From: Clostridia bacterium
GTDB taxonomy: Bacteria > Bacillota_A > Clostridia > Oscillospirales > CAG-272
Direction: 5' to 3'
DNA length: 64,000 nucleotides
NCBI GenBank assembly: GCA_017501345.1
Contig: JAFVXC010000023.1
Location: forward strand, 1 to 64,000
Shown: one piece after another, positions 52,850 through 61,258 of the stretch
Numbering within the stretch: position 1 is the first letter of the stretch
Layout: each line of letters opens with the position of its first letter
Notes under the pieces: model-generated
What the model was told of the DNA's origin: nothing
Seen by the model: only the letters and a program-made list of their open reading frames with translations
Databases searched by the model: none
Made by a program: the position numbers and the translations under genes

Positions 52850-53872
52850 TCAGTGCTGCGGCTTGGATCTTCTCAAACCCGATGGGGTCTCGGGGAGATC
52901 GCCGATCTCCTGTGCGCGTCCCGTTCCGATGGCAACGCACGAGATCGGATCCTTTGCGAGGCGGGTCTTGATTCCCGTTACGTCCTCGATCAGACGGTCA
53001 AAGCCGTACAGCATACTGCCACCGCCCGTCAGGGTAATGCCGTTCCGAAGAACGTCCTCTACAAGCCCTGCGGGAACGCGCTCGACCACCGTACAGATCG
53101 TGTCGATGATCGCCGTGATCGGCTCCATAAGCGCCTCGAGAATTTCGCGGGAATTCACCTTCACACTCTTCGGGACACCCTGCACGAGACATCGCCCGTG
53201 TACCTCGATCTCCTTCGTATTCTTGTGCTCGTAGACCGCTCCAACGCGCAATTTCACCGCCTCGGCGGTCTGATCGCCGATCAACACGTTATGCTTTCTG
53301 CGCACGTACTGCACGATCGCCTCATCGAATTTATCCCCCGCAATACGGATCGACTGCGAAACGACGACGCCCCTGACCGAAACGACCGCCACGTCGGTCG
53401 TCCCGCCGCCGATGTCAACGATCATATGACCGTTCGGGGACGTGACGTCGATCCCCGCGCCGATCGCGGCGGCGAGAGGCTCTTCGAGAAAATGCACACG
53501 GTTTGCGCCCGCCTCCTTTGCCGCCTCACGAAGAAGGTGAAGCTCGGAGTCAAGGATGCCCGACGGCACACAGATCGTCACCCCGGGCTGAAAGAGCATA
53601 TTCCCACACGCCTTGTGCAGAAAATACTCTATCATCCGAAGCGTCATATCATAACGGCTGATTACGCCGTTCTTGAGCGGCCGTAGCACTTGGATATTTT
53701 CGGGCGTTCTTCCCCGCATATTATGTGCCTCGAGGCCGAATGCGATGATCTTGTCGGTCGCCGTGTCGTAAGCGACGATCGAGGGCTCGTTCACAACGAT
53801 CCCCTTGTCCTCTACGTACACGAGGATCGACGAGGTCCCGAGATCAAGTCCGATTTCTTTAGAAAAAAACAC
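52850..53872 (-). CDS. mreB: MreB/Mbl-like rod shape-determining actin homologue
   Basis: 340 residues from GTG 53872 (AAGGAG 6 nt upstream). Actin-like ATPase motifs are in order: IGLDLGTSSILVYV (phosphate 1), VCVPSGI region, EEPLAAAIGAG (connect 1), MIVDIGGGTTDVAVVSV (phosphate 2), GDKFDEAIV and LTGGGSMLYGFD (adenosine). It forms membrane-bound filaments that direct elongation of the cell wall. It lies 40 bp after the DUF6472 gene and 35 bp before pepD. It could be the main MreB or an Mbl paralogue; no mreC or mreD is adjacent. Confidence 0.93.
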   Translation of the reverse strand: MFFSKEIGLDLGTSSILVYVEDKGIVVNEPSIVAYDTATDKIIAFGLEAHNMRGRTPENIQVLRPLKNGVISRYDMTLRMIEYFLHKACGNMLFQPGVTICVPSGILDSELHLLREAAKEAGANRVHFLEEPLAAAIGAGIDVTSPNGHMIVDIGGGTTDVAVVSVRGVVVSQSIRIAGDKFDEAIVQYVRRKHNVLIGDQTAEAVKLRVGAVYEHKNTKEIEVHGRCLVQGVPKSVKVNSREILEALMEPITAIIDTICTVVERVPAGLVEDVLRNGITLTGGGSMLYGFDRLIEDVTGIKTRLAKDPISCVAIGTGRAQEIGDLPETPSGLRRSKPQH

Positions 53873-53912
53873 GCGATTCTCCTTACTTCCTGAATTTTAT
53901 GTTGTCGCGCCG

Positions 53913-54128
53913 TCAGATCTGCTTCTGCACGCTCTTATATTCGTCGTAATAGCGGTAATACGGGCAATAATTCGTATTTCCCGACAGGAAATTTACCATT
54001 TCGTCCTCGTCGAGCTTCATAATGCAGACGTTTTCGCCGTATTCCTCATCATAATCGTAAAATTCGCAGGTGTCGCAGTTCGACTCTCTGCGCTTTTTTT
54101 CAACACTCTTTTTCATTGGCATATTCAT
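53913..54128 (-). CDS. DUF6472-like small Cys-containing protein
   Basis: 71 residues. A basic start (MNMPMKKSVEKKRRES) is followed by NCDTCEFYDYDEEYGENVC, an acidic stretch and NYCPYYRYYDEY. Four Cys residues in CxxC-x13-C-x22-C spacing suggest a zinc ribbon or metal site; the acidic Tyr-rich composition is typical of this clostridial family, whose function is unknown. It overlaps the toprim gene by 4 nt (ATGA), so the two are translationally coupled. Confidence 0.75.
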   Translation of the reverse strand: MNMPMKKSVEKKRRESNCDTCEFYDYDEEYGENVCIMKLDEDEMVNFLSGNTNYCPYYRYYDEYKSVQKQI

Positions 54129-54748
54129 TCGGCATCCGCCTCACTTTCAAGGTTCGCGTCATCGACCGCATTTTTGTATTCATCGTAGGTATACAGCACG
54201 TTCAGCGCCGCAAGCAAAGCATTCGGCGTCATTCCCGCGGGAAGCCCGATGCACCGCGCAAAGCAGTCTCGCCGTTCCGAGCTGTTCTCTCTGCCCGTAA
54301 AGCCGTCCGAATAAAGGTCGGTCTTTGTGATCCTCGCAGCATCATCTGCGGGGCGCATTTCCGAACCCGTGCCATACGGCAGAAAGAGCTCCCGAAGAAG
54401 CGTTCTCTCCATCCCCTCGACCCCGAGCAGACCCTCCTTCGAAAATTCGGTCTTCCGCTTTTCCTTTCCGGGGATCTGTGGCACGTACAAAGGGATCAGC
54501 CTGTCCTTCGGAATGAGGGACGATACGTGAGAGCGAATCACCTTCCCCGCCCCGTCGCTGTCGGTCAGGACAATAATCTTCGTCTTCTCCGCAAGTACAC
54601 GGAGGAGCGTTTTCTTTTCTTCCTTTTTGAAGATCCCAAAACCGTCGGTCGTATATACGTCCGCCTCGATCACAGAAAGCAGCCTGAGTCGGTCGTATTT
54701 CCCCTCAACAAGCACGGGGTATGGGATTTTTATGCGCTCTTCTGTCAT
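54125..54748 (-). CDS. Toprim/DUF4093 protein, RNase M5-like
   Basis: 207 residues. The toprim domain (about 8-95) has the catalytic Glu in VLVEGKYDR and the DxD motif in LTDSDGAGKVIR. The following DUF4093 region is typical of RNase M5-like proteins, which mature 5S rRNA in Bacillota. The usual neighbour ksgA is not adjacent, so rnmV is not assigned. The gene overlaps the DUF6472 gene and leads into mreB. A distinct cellular role is possible. No promoter is obvious just upstream, where a repeat element lies. Confidence 0.82.
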   Translation of the reverse strand: MTEERIKIPYPVLVEGKYDRLRLLSVIEADVYTTDGFGIFKKEEKKTLLRVLAEKTKIIVLTDSDGAGKVIRSHVSSLIPKDRLIPLYVPQIPGKEKRKTEFSKEGLLGVEGMERTLLRELFLPYGTGSEMRPADDAARITKTDLYSDGFTGRENSSERRDCFARCIGLPAGMTPNALLAALNVLYTYDEYKNAVDDANLESEADAE

Positions 54749-54835
54749 ATAACTCCTTGGTTTATGGGGCTCTGCCCCAAACCTCGCTCAAAAAACTTTA
54801 AGAAAAAATCTGTTTTTGATTTCCCCATCCTTTTC

Positions 54836-54909
54836 GAAAAAAGTTTTTGAAAGTCTTGAAAACTTTTTTCAAAAAGTTTTCAAGTGGGGTGCAGGGGTAA
54901 CACCCCTGC
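54836..54909. repeat. Intergenic repeat element, copy A
   Basis: AAAAGTTTTTGAAAGTC, then the perfect inverted repeat GAAAACTTTTT/AAAAAGTTTTC (54858-54881), then GTGGGG and a hairpin GCAGGGGT/ACCCCTGC (54891-54909). Related elements occur at 57136 and 59077. The 165-bp gap between the toprim and uppP genes contains little else. Confidence 0.75.
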
Positions 54910-54914
54910 TTCAT

Positions 54915-55793
54915 TCATCGCCTGCAACCGATCAGCACTGCCGCGCCGAGCAGAATGCGATAGACGCCGAAGGGTGCAAAGGAATGCTTTTTCACGAAAT
55001 CCACGAGGAAATCAAGCACGAAGCAAGAAACGAGAAAGGCAACCGCCGCACCGACGAAAAGCACGGCATATGCCTCAAACGGAACCTCAACACCGTTCTC
55101 GGAAATGAAGGAAACGAACCCGACAGACTTCAGCAACGATGCTCCCGCCATCGTTGGGATCGCAAGCAGGAAGGAATATTCCGCCGCCACGGAGCGCGAG
55201 AGTCCGAGCAGCATTCCTCCGAGGATCGTCGCCCCCGATCTTGACGTCCCGGGGATGATCGAAAGTGCCTGAAAGCATCCGATGAAAAACGCCTTACCCG
55301 CGCTGACACCGTGGATCTCGGTAACGGGATCGCCCACGCGCGGCAGATACCGCTCGGGGACCAAAAAGAAAACACCGTACAGGATCAGCATCACGGCAAC
55401 CGTCGTGCCGTTATAGAGCCAAGCGTCGATATCCTTACCCGTGAAATGCTCGACGATACGATCGCCGATCAGCCCAAGCAGTGCCGCAGGGATGCCCGAA
55501 AGCACAAGCTTTCCGTAAAGACTGATCGTATAGCGGCGCTCCTCCTCGGTTTTCCCCTGCGAAAAGGGGCTGATACGGTCAAAGCATTTCAAAGCGACAG
55601 CCGCGACCGCGCCAAGCTGGATCACAACCTGAAAGAGCTCGGAAAATGCCGCCGCAAACGCGGGAGAGATCTCCCCACCGACGTTCAGCCGCAAAAAGCG
55701 GTCAAGCAGTATGATGTGCCCCGTCGAGCTGACAGGAAGCCATTCGGTCACCCCCTCGAGGATGCCGAAAAGAAGCGCCTTGAGAAATTCCAC
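54915..55793 (-). CDS. uppP: Undecaprenyl-diphosphatase (UppP/BacA)
   Basis: 292 residues with about eight transmembrane helices. Family motifs: LEGVTEWLPVSSTGHIIL at residues 11-28 (the E and the STGH are catalytic) and SIIPGTSRSGATILGG near 165. It dephosphorylates undecaprenyl diphosphate so the lipid carrier can be reused for peptidoglycan and teichoic acid export; it also confers some bacitracin resistance. The segment between the conserved regions (about 75-125) is slightly extended. It is 43 bp after the U32 gene on the same strand. Confidence 0.95.
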   Translation of the reverse strand: MEFLKALLFGILEGVTEWLPVSSTGHIILLDRFLRLNVGGEISPAFAAAFSELFQVVIQLGAVAAVALKCFDRISPFSQGKTEEERRYTISLYGKLVLSGIPAALLGLIGDRIVEHFTGKDIDAWLYNGTTVAVMLILYGVFFLVPERYLPRVGDPVTEIHGVSAGKAFFIGCFQALSIIPGTSRSGATILGGMLLGLSRSVAAEYSFLLAIPTMAGASLLKSVGFVSFISENGVEVPFEAYAVLFVGAAVAFLVSCFVLDFLVDFVKKHSFAPFGVYRILLGAAVLIGCRR

Positions 55794-55835
55794 GCGCTAT
55801 TCCTCCGTGATCTGCGCACGGAGATCCGCAAGACG

Positions 55836-57110
55836 TCAGACGTCTCCTCCCGCGCGCATAATGTCTCCCGGAGAAACCTCAAAGGGTACTCTCAGATAGA
55901 ATTCCATCGAAGGGTGAGGAGCCGCCGGGATCGCCTCCCCCTCTATTGTATAAAGCTCGGAGACCGTAAATGCACGTCCGATCCTCCCGGGAGAAATGAT
56001 TTCTCCGACAGTCTCCGCCGACACCTTATTGCGTTGCACAAAACGATAGAGCCTTCCATTCTCGTTTTCGGACACGAGAGGTGCAGGAATATCCTCCTCG
56101 TTCGTTTCAAGCGCAGTCGCAAGATACGCCTTCTCTCGAATGTACCCCATCTCGGTACAGAGCTGCGCGTTTTTCATCGGATCGTCAAGATAATATCCCG
56201 TACCGTAATCGCGGTGGGAGACACTGCAAAGCTCCGCGTACCACGCGGGGTCGAGCGTATAGCCCTGCGGATCCCGCTCATACGCATCCATTGCCATACG
56301 GTAGGCGTTTGTGACGACGGCGGTATAATACGCGCTCTTCATTCGTCCCTCGATCTTGAAGGAGTCGATTCCCGACTGCATAAGGCGCGGGATCTCGGTA
56401 ATCATACACATATCCTTCGAGGAAAGCACAAACGTTCCCTGCTCGGCATCCTCATAGATCGGGAGTACCTCGTCGGGGCGCTTCTCCTCGACGATCTTGT
56501 AATTCCAGCGGCAGGGCTGGGTGCAGGCACCGCGATTTGCGTCGCGCCCCGTCAGGTGATGCGACAGGAGACAGCGACCGCTGAACGCAACGCACATCGA
56601 GCCGTGAATAAACGCCTCAAGCTCGACCGATGGATCAAGCGCTTCACGGATCGCGCGAATCTCGTCGAACGCAAGCTCTCTCGCAAGCACGAGACGCTTT
56701 GCGCCAAGCTCGGCGTACGCCTGTGCGGCAGCGGGCGAAATGATCGACGCCTGCGTAGATACGTGGATCTCGACCGACGGCCACACGCGCTGTGCGAGCC
56801 GCATCACGCCGAGGTCTGCAACGATCAGCGCATCGGGACGATGATACGCATCCCACGATGCAAGCTCACGGAAGAATTCCTCAAGCGCAGGATATTCCCC
56901 ACCGCGCGGAAGCGTATTCGTCGTGAGGTAGAGCCGCTTGCCGCGGTCGTGCGTATAAGCACACGCTGCGTAGAGCTCCTCTGTCGTGAAATTGTCTGCC
57001 GCCGCCCGCATACCGAAACGGTTCCATCCAAGATATACAGCATCCGCGCGATAAAGCAGCGCCGCCTTCAGTTTTTCAAAATTGCCCGCAGGCGCAAGAA
57101 GCTCCGGCAT
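55836..57110 (-). CDS. U32-family peptidase-like Fe-S protein
   Basis: 424 residues. It starts PELLAPAGNFEKLKAALLYRADAVYLG, and the U32 signature EAFIHGSMCVAFSGRCLLSHHLTGRDANRGACTQPC lies around 165-200 (read in two parts). The Cys cluster binds an Fe-S centre. Although called peptidases, characterised relatives (RlhA, TrhP) hydroxylate rRNA or tRNA using prephenate-derived chemistry, so an RNA-modifying role is more likely than proteolysis. The gene is downstream of aspS in the same direction. The C-terminal domain is the usual barrel of this group. Confidence 0.85.
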   Translation of the reverse strand: MPELLAPAGNFEKLKAALLYRADAVYLGWNRFGMRAAADNFTTEELYAACAYTHDRGKRLYLTTNTLPRGGEYPALEEFFRELASWDAYHRPDALIVADLGVMRLAQRVWPSVEIHVSTQASIISPAAAQAYAELGAKRLVLARELAFDEIRAIREALDPSVELEAFIHGSMCVAFSGRCLLSHHLTGRDANRGACTQPCRWNYKIVEEKRPDEVLPIYEDAEQGTFVLSSKDMCMITEIPRLMQSGIDSFKIEGRMKSAYYTAVVTNAYRMAMDAYERDPQGYTLDPAWYAELCSVSHRDYGTGYYLDDPMKNAQLCTEMGYIREKAYLATALETNEEDIPAPLVSENENGRLYRFVQRNKVSAETVGEIISPGRIGRAFTVSELYTIEGEAIPAAPHPSMEFYLRVPFEVSPGDIMRAGGDV

Positions 57111-57135
57111 TGTTTTCTCCTTGTCTATATTTTTC

Positions 57136-57210
57136 GCGGGGAGGGAAACTTTTTGAAAAAAGTTTTCCCTCCCCGCACCCCACCCTTCAAAAATTTTTCG
57201 GGAAAGGGGC
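57136..57210. repeat. Intergenic repeat element, copy B
   Basis: GCGGGGAGGGAAACT (57136-57150) and AGTTTTCCCTCCCCGC (57161-57176) form a long near-perfect inverted repeat, followed by CACCCTTCAAAAATTTTTC. Compared with copies A and C it is in the opposite orientation and has a GC-rich extension of the stem. Confidence 0.75.
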
Positions 57211-57239
57211 TTTTATCATATCGTTTTCGGGAAAGGTCG

Positions 57240-59036
57240 TTATTCCGCTTCCGCTTCGGTGATCGCGATATGGAGCACCTCAAGATCCTTCGGGTCTGCT
57301 TCACCGGGGCACTTCGACATCAGCTCGGACGCATTCTGCACCTTCGGGAAGGCGATAACGTCGCGGATGTCGTCGATGCCGAGTGCAAGCATCACGAGAC
57401 GGTCAAAGCCGAAGGCAAGACCGCCGTGAGGCGGTACGCCATACTTGAACGCCTCAAGTAAGAAGCCGAACTTCGCCTCTGCCTCCTCAAGGGTCATACC
57501 GAGCACCTCGAACATCTTCTTCTGCATCTCCTGGTCGTGAATACGGATCGATCCGCCACCAAGCTCATAGCCGTTCAGGACGATGTCGTACGCCTTTGCA
57601 CGGACGCGACCGGGATCCGAGTCGATGTACTCGAGGTCCTCATCCATCGGCGCGGTAAAGGGATGGTGCATCGCGTAGAATCTGCCGTCCTCCTCGCTGT
57701 ATTCGAGCAGGGGGAATTCAACGACCCACAGAAACTTATAGTCGTCGGACCTCAGGAGTCCCATACGTCTCGCGCATTCGCAGCGGAGTGCGCCGAGGGC
57801 GTCGAATACGACCTTGTCCTTGTCGGCAACGACGAGAATCAGGTCTCCGTTCTCTGCCTCCATTCTTTCAGAGATCGCAGTCACCATCTCGGGCGCGAGC
57901 TTCGACGCGAAGGAGGAGGAAACGTCGCCGTTCTCGGCGATCTTGTACCAAGCGAGACCGCGCGCACGGTAGGTCTTTACAAAGTCGACGAGCTTGTCGA
58001 TCTCCTTACGGGAGAAGGACGCGCCGCCCTTGACATTGATCGCGCGAACCGAGCCGCCGCTCTGCAGTGCGTTTGCAAATACAACGAAATCGGTGCCTGC
58101 AACGACATCGGAAAGATTACGAAGCTCAAAGCCGAAGCGCGTATCGGGCTTGTCCGAGCCGTAGCGCTCCATTGCTTCCTTCCACGTCATACGCGGGAAA
58201 TCACCCTCAAGCTCGATGCCGAGGAACTCCTTCCACATTCTCTTAAGGAAGCCCTCGTGCATCCGCATTACGTCATCGGCGGTAACAAAGGACATTTCGG
58301 TATCGATCTGGGTAAATTCGGGCTGTCTGTCGGCACGAAGGTCCTCATCGCGGAAGCAGCGTGCGAGCTGGAAGTAACGGTCGTAGCCCGAAACCATCAG
58401 AAGCTGCTTATAGATCTGCGGCGACTGCGGAAGCGCGTAGAACTTACCGGGATGTACACGGGAGGGCACGAGATAGTCGCGCGCACCCTCGGGCGTGGGC
58501 TTTACGAGGATCGGCGTTTCGACGTCAACAAAGCCGTTCTCTGCGTAGTAATCACGCGCGATCTTGCCGATCTGCGAGCGCGCCATAATCGTTCTCTGCA
58601 TATCGGGACGGCGCAGGTCGAGCGAACGGTGCGTGAGACGGAGCTCCTTATTAACGTTCGAATTTTCAACGACCTCAAAGGGAGGGGTCTGTGCGGTCGA
58701 AAGGATCTTCAGCTCGTCCACGTAGATCTCGATCTTACCGGTGGGAATATTCGTATTGATCGCTCCCGCACCGCGCGAACGGACGACACCCTTCGCCATC
58801 AGGACGAACTCCGCGCGAACCGAGAACGCGTCGCTGAAGATCTTCTTATCAGTGCTGTCGTCAAATGCGAGCTGTACGATGCCCGAGCGGTCGCGCAGAT
58901 CAATGAAGATGAGCGCACCGAGGTCTCTCTGCTTCTGCGCCCAGCCCATCACGCATACGCGCTCTCCGATATTCTTTTCCGACAACTCCGCACAGTAACA
59001 GGTGCGCTTGTCGTTTGCAGTCAAAAATTGTGCCAT
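57240..59036 (-). CDS. aspS: Aspartyl-tRNA synthetase
   Basis: 598 residues, the bacterial type with GAD insertion. The N-terminal OB domain (GWAQKQRDLGALIFIDLRDRSGIVQL) binds the anticodon. Class II motifs: motif 2 FRDEDLRADRQPEFTQID, motif 3 GLAFGFDRLVMLALGIDDIRDVIAFPK. It charges tRNA-Asp. No T-box leader is seen upstream; the gap contains a repeat element. Some bacterial AspRS are non-discriminating and also charge tRNA-Asn; I see no deciding residue. Confidence 0.97.
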   Translation of the reverse strand: MAQFLTANDKRTCYCAELSEKNIGERVCVMGWAQKQRDLGALIFIDLRDRSGIVQLAFDDSTDKKIFSDAFSVRAEFVLMAKGVVRSRGAGAINTNIPTGKIEIYVDELKILSTAQTPPFEVVENSNVNKELRLTHRSLDLRRPDMQRTIMARSQIGKIARDYYAENGFVDVETPILVKPTPEGARDYLVPSRVHPGKFYALPQSPQIYKQLLMVSGYDRYFQLARCFRDEDLRADRQPEFTQIDTEMSFVTADDVMRMHEGFLKRMWKEFLGIELEGDFPRMTWKEAMERYGSDKPDTRFGFELRNLSDVVAGTDFVVFANALQSGGSVRAINVKGGASFSRKEIDKLVDFVKTYRARGLAWYKIAENGDVSSSFASKLAPEMVTAISERMEAENGDLILVVADKDKVVFDALGALRCECARRMGLLRSDDYKFLWVVEFPLLEYSEEDGRFYAMHHPFTAPMDEDLEYIDSDPGRVRAKAYDIVLNGYELGGGSIRIHDQEMQKKMFEVLGMTLEEAEAKFGFLLEAFKYGVPPHGGLAFGFDRLVMLALGIDDIRDVIAFPKVQNASELMSKCPGEADPKDLEVLHIAITEAEAE

Positions 59037-59076
59037 TTTATATATCCAAGCCTTTCAAAATGATGATAGTCTTTTT

Positions 59077-59148
59077 AGGAAAAGTTTTTGAAGGTCAAGG
59101 AAACTTCTTTCAAAAAGTTTCCATGCGGGGATTGGGGCAGCGCCCCAA
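59077..59148. repeat. Intergenic repeat element, copy C
   Basis: AAAAGTTTTTGAAGGTC, then GGAAACTTCTTTCAAAAAGTTTCC-type inverted repeat (59099-59122), then a hairpin TTGGGGC/GCCCCAA (59132-59148). Same orientation and order as copy A. Confidence 0.75.
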
Positions 59149-59159
59149 ATAAATATCCG

Positions 59160-59711
59160 TCAAAGCGGCGTTCCGTCGTTTTTGAACAGCGGAAGCGGTT
59201 CGAGATATGTAATATCGGTGCGATACTGCGCGTCACCCTCTGCGAGGATCGCCATACGTCCGACAACAATGCCGCCCGCCTTTTCGATCAGAGCTTCCAG
59301 CGCACGGAGGGATTCCCCCGTCGAGATCACGTCGTCGATGATCAGAATCCGCTTCCCCTTCATCAATTTCGCGTCATAGCCGTCAAGGCAGAGCCTCTGC
59401 TCTCTCGCGGTCGTGATCGAATTGACCTTGACCTCAAGCACGTCACGCATATAAAGCTTCGGCGCCTTACGCGCAACGAAATACTTTTGGTTCCCCGCAA
59501 GCCGTGCCATTTCGTGCACGAGCGGAATCCCCTTCGCCTCGGCGGAGATCATATAGTCGTACTCGGGTGCCTTATTGAGCAGCTCCTGACCCGCCGCTGT
59601 GCAAAGCTCCGGGTCTCCGAAAATGATAAAGCCCGCGATCATCAATTCATCGTTCAGCGGGCAAAGCGGGAGATCTCTCTCGCATCCTGCAATCTTCATG
59701 TGATGATACAT
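59160..59711 (-). CDS. Phosphoribosyltransferase (APRT-like)
   Basis: 183 residues of the PRTase type I fold. The PRPP-binding loop is ILIIDDVISTGESLRALEALIEKAGG near residues 125-150. YDYMISAEAKGIPLVHEMARL matches the hood region of adenine-type phosphoribosyltransferases. It probably salvages a purine base; adenine is most likely, xanthine or orotate cannot be excluded. GAGAGA precedes ATG 59711. It lies between thiI and aspS, about 36 bp after thiI. Confidence 0.82.
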   Translation of the reverse strand: MYHHMKIAGCERDLPLCPLNDELMIAGFIIFGDPELCTAAGQELLNKAPEYDYMISAEAKGIPLVHEMARLAGNQKYFVARKAPKLYMRDVLEVKVNSITTAREQRLCLDGYDAKLMKGKRILIIDDVISTGESLRALEALIEKAGGIVVGRMAILAEGDAQYRTDITYLEPLPLFKNDGTPL

Positions 59712-59747
59712 AATTCTCTCTCTGCTCCCTTTCTGTGTGCGATGCGG

Positions 59748-60935
59748 TCAGAACTCTGCCCGTATCAGTTCGGTCGTGCAGGTCGAGAGTGCTTCCTCGA
59801 CGAGCGCGTTAAAGTCCAGCTTATTTTCCTCTGCCTGCACCTTTGAAAGCTCAGGGCGCGTTCTCGGATGCTTCGGCGTAAAGACGGTACAGCAGTCCTC
59901 ATACGGTAAGATCGAGGTTTCAAACGTGCCGATTCGTCTTGCGATCTGCACGATCTCCTCCTTGTCCATACCGATACACGGACGGAATACGGGGATCCTC
60001 CGGATCACGTCGTTCGTCACGCCGATCGCCTGCATCGTCTGCGATGCGACCTGCCCGACGCTTTCGCCCGTGATCAGCGCGTGGCATTCGTTCTGCTCGG
60101 CAACGCGCTCGGCGATCGCCATCATATAGCGGCGCAAAAGCAGTGTGAAATATTCCTCGTCACACGCCTTGACAAGCTCCTCTTGAATATGCGTCAGCGA
60201 CACGACGTGTACGCGCATATTGCCTGAATAGCGGGCAACGAGCGCGGCAAGATCCATTACCTTCTGCTTCGCGCGCTCGGAGGTGTACGGGAAAGACTCA
60301 AAATGGAGTGCCTCGATCTGCACGCCTCGCTTCGCCATCATATGCGCTGCGACGGGCGAATCGATACCACCCGACAAAAGGACGAGTCCCTTGCCGTTCG
60401 TTCCGACGGGCATACCGCCCGCGCCCTTGACCTGTCCCGGGGAGAGATACGCACCGTATTCGCGGATCTCGATCTTGACGACGGTCTCGGGATGATGAAC
60501 GTCCACGCGGATGTCGGGGCAAGCCTCGAGCACCGCACCGCCGACCTCACGTGCGAGCTCCATCGAGTCGAGCGGGAATTTTTTATCCGAGCGCTTCCCT
60601 TCGACCTTGAAGGTGCGCTTCCCTGCGAGCAGGGGCGGCAGGTAGGTCTTTGCGAGCGCAAGGATCGCGTCGAGATTCTTTTCACAGACTGCCGCGCGGG
60701 AAACCGAAACGATACCGAATACGCGCTGAGCAGCCTCAAACATACCGTCAAGATCGCACGTGTCGTCCTTCGGGTCTATATAGATCGTGCTTTGCGCACG
60801 GTAGATCTCAAAATCTCCGTACCGCTTCGCGCGGTACTTCATCGATTTGACGAGCTGATCCTCAAAGGTCTTTCGGTTCGCACCCTTGAGAACGATCTCG
60901 CCGTATTTACAAAGAATGACTTCCTTCTGCATCAT
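59748..60935 (-). CDS. thiI: tRNA 4-thiouridine synthetase ThiI
   Basis: 395 residues: an N-terminal ferredoxin-like and THUMP region (1-165) and an adenylation domain with the PP-loop LLSGGIDSPVAAHMMAKRG. The rhodanese domain found in Escherichia coli ThiI is missing, as in most Bacillota; a dedicated cysteine desulfurase partner would be needed and is not adjacent. It thiolates U8 of tRNA and can feed thiazole synthesis. The start overlaps the stop of the DUF2007 gene by ATGA. Confidence 0.95.
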   Translation of the reverse strand: MMQKEVILCKYGEIVLKGANRKTFEDQLVKSMKYRAKRYGDFEIYRAQSTIYIDPKDDTCDLDGMFEAAQRVFGIVSVSRAAVCEKNLDAILALAKTYLPPLLAGKRTFKVEGKRSDKKFPLDSMELAREVGGAVLEACPDIRVDVHHPETVVKIEIREYGAYLSPGQVKGAGGMPVGTNGKGLVLLSGGIDSPVAAHMMAKRGVQIEALHFESFPYTSERAKQKVMDLAALVARYSGNMRVHVVSLTHIQEELVKACDEEYFTLLLRRYMMAIAERVAEQNECHALITGESVGQVASQTMQAIGVTNDVIRRIPVFRPCIGMDKEEIVQIARRIGTFETSILPYEDCCTVFTPKHPRTRPELSKVQAEENKLDFNALVEEALSTCTTELIRAEF

Positions 60936-61258
60936 AAAGCTTCCGTTTCCTCTTCCCCGGCGTTTTCCTCGGAGCCCTCATTCGGCTCCTCCTCACCGTT
61001 TTCCTCTACCGAGATCAGTGCGAGCGCATCCTCATATACCGATTCGGGAACGAAGATGTCGGTCCCACAGATCGAAAAGCCGATGATGACCTTCGATGCG
61101 CCTCCCGCGCCCCGCTCCTTCAGGAGATACGGGATCTCCGCTCCCTCAAGAATACTGCGAAGCACCGTAAGCTCCTCCATACTGTACACCGTGCAAAGGA
61201 GCTTCTGCCCCTCGTCGTGATAGCTGACGCTTCCAAGTCCGAACATTGAGCTTCCCAT
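60932..61258 (-). CDS. DUF2007-like small protein
   Basis: 108 residues. KLLCTVYSMEELTVLRSILEGAEIPYLLKERGAGG is the DUF2007 pattern (putative signal-transducing protein), followed by DIFVPESVYEDALALI and a highly acidic Glu/Asn-rich tail of about 30 residues. Function unknown. It is sandwiched between the exonuclease-like gene (ends 1 nt before its start) and thiI (overlap of 4 nt), so all three are translationally coupled. Confidence 0.75.
   Translation of the reverse strand: MGSSMFGLGSVSYHDEGQKLLCTVYSMEELTVLRSILEGAEIPYLLKERGAGGASKVIIGFSICGTDIFVPESVYEDALALISVEENGEEEPNEGSEENAGEEETEAL

Noticed and set aside
55311..57461. Plus-strand frame of 716 codons over uppP and the U32 gene
   Set aside because: It spans two genes on the opposite strand plus an intergenic repeat, is Arg/His-rich and has no domain.
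59037..59160. T-box leader upstream of aspS or the phosphoribosyltransferase
   Set aside because: No AGGGTGG-type T-box sequence or specifier loop is visible; the gap is filled by an inverted-repeat element.
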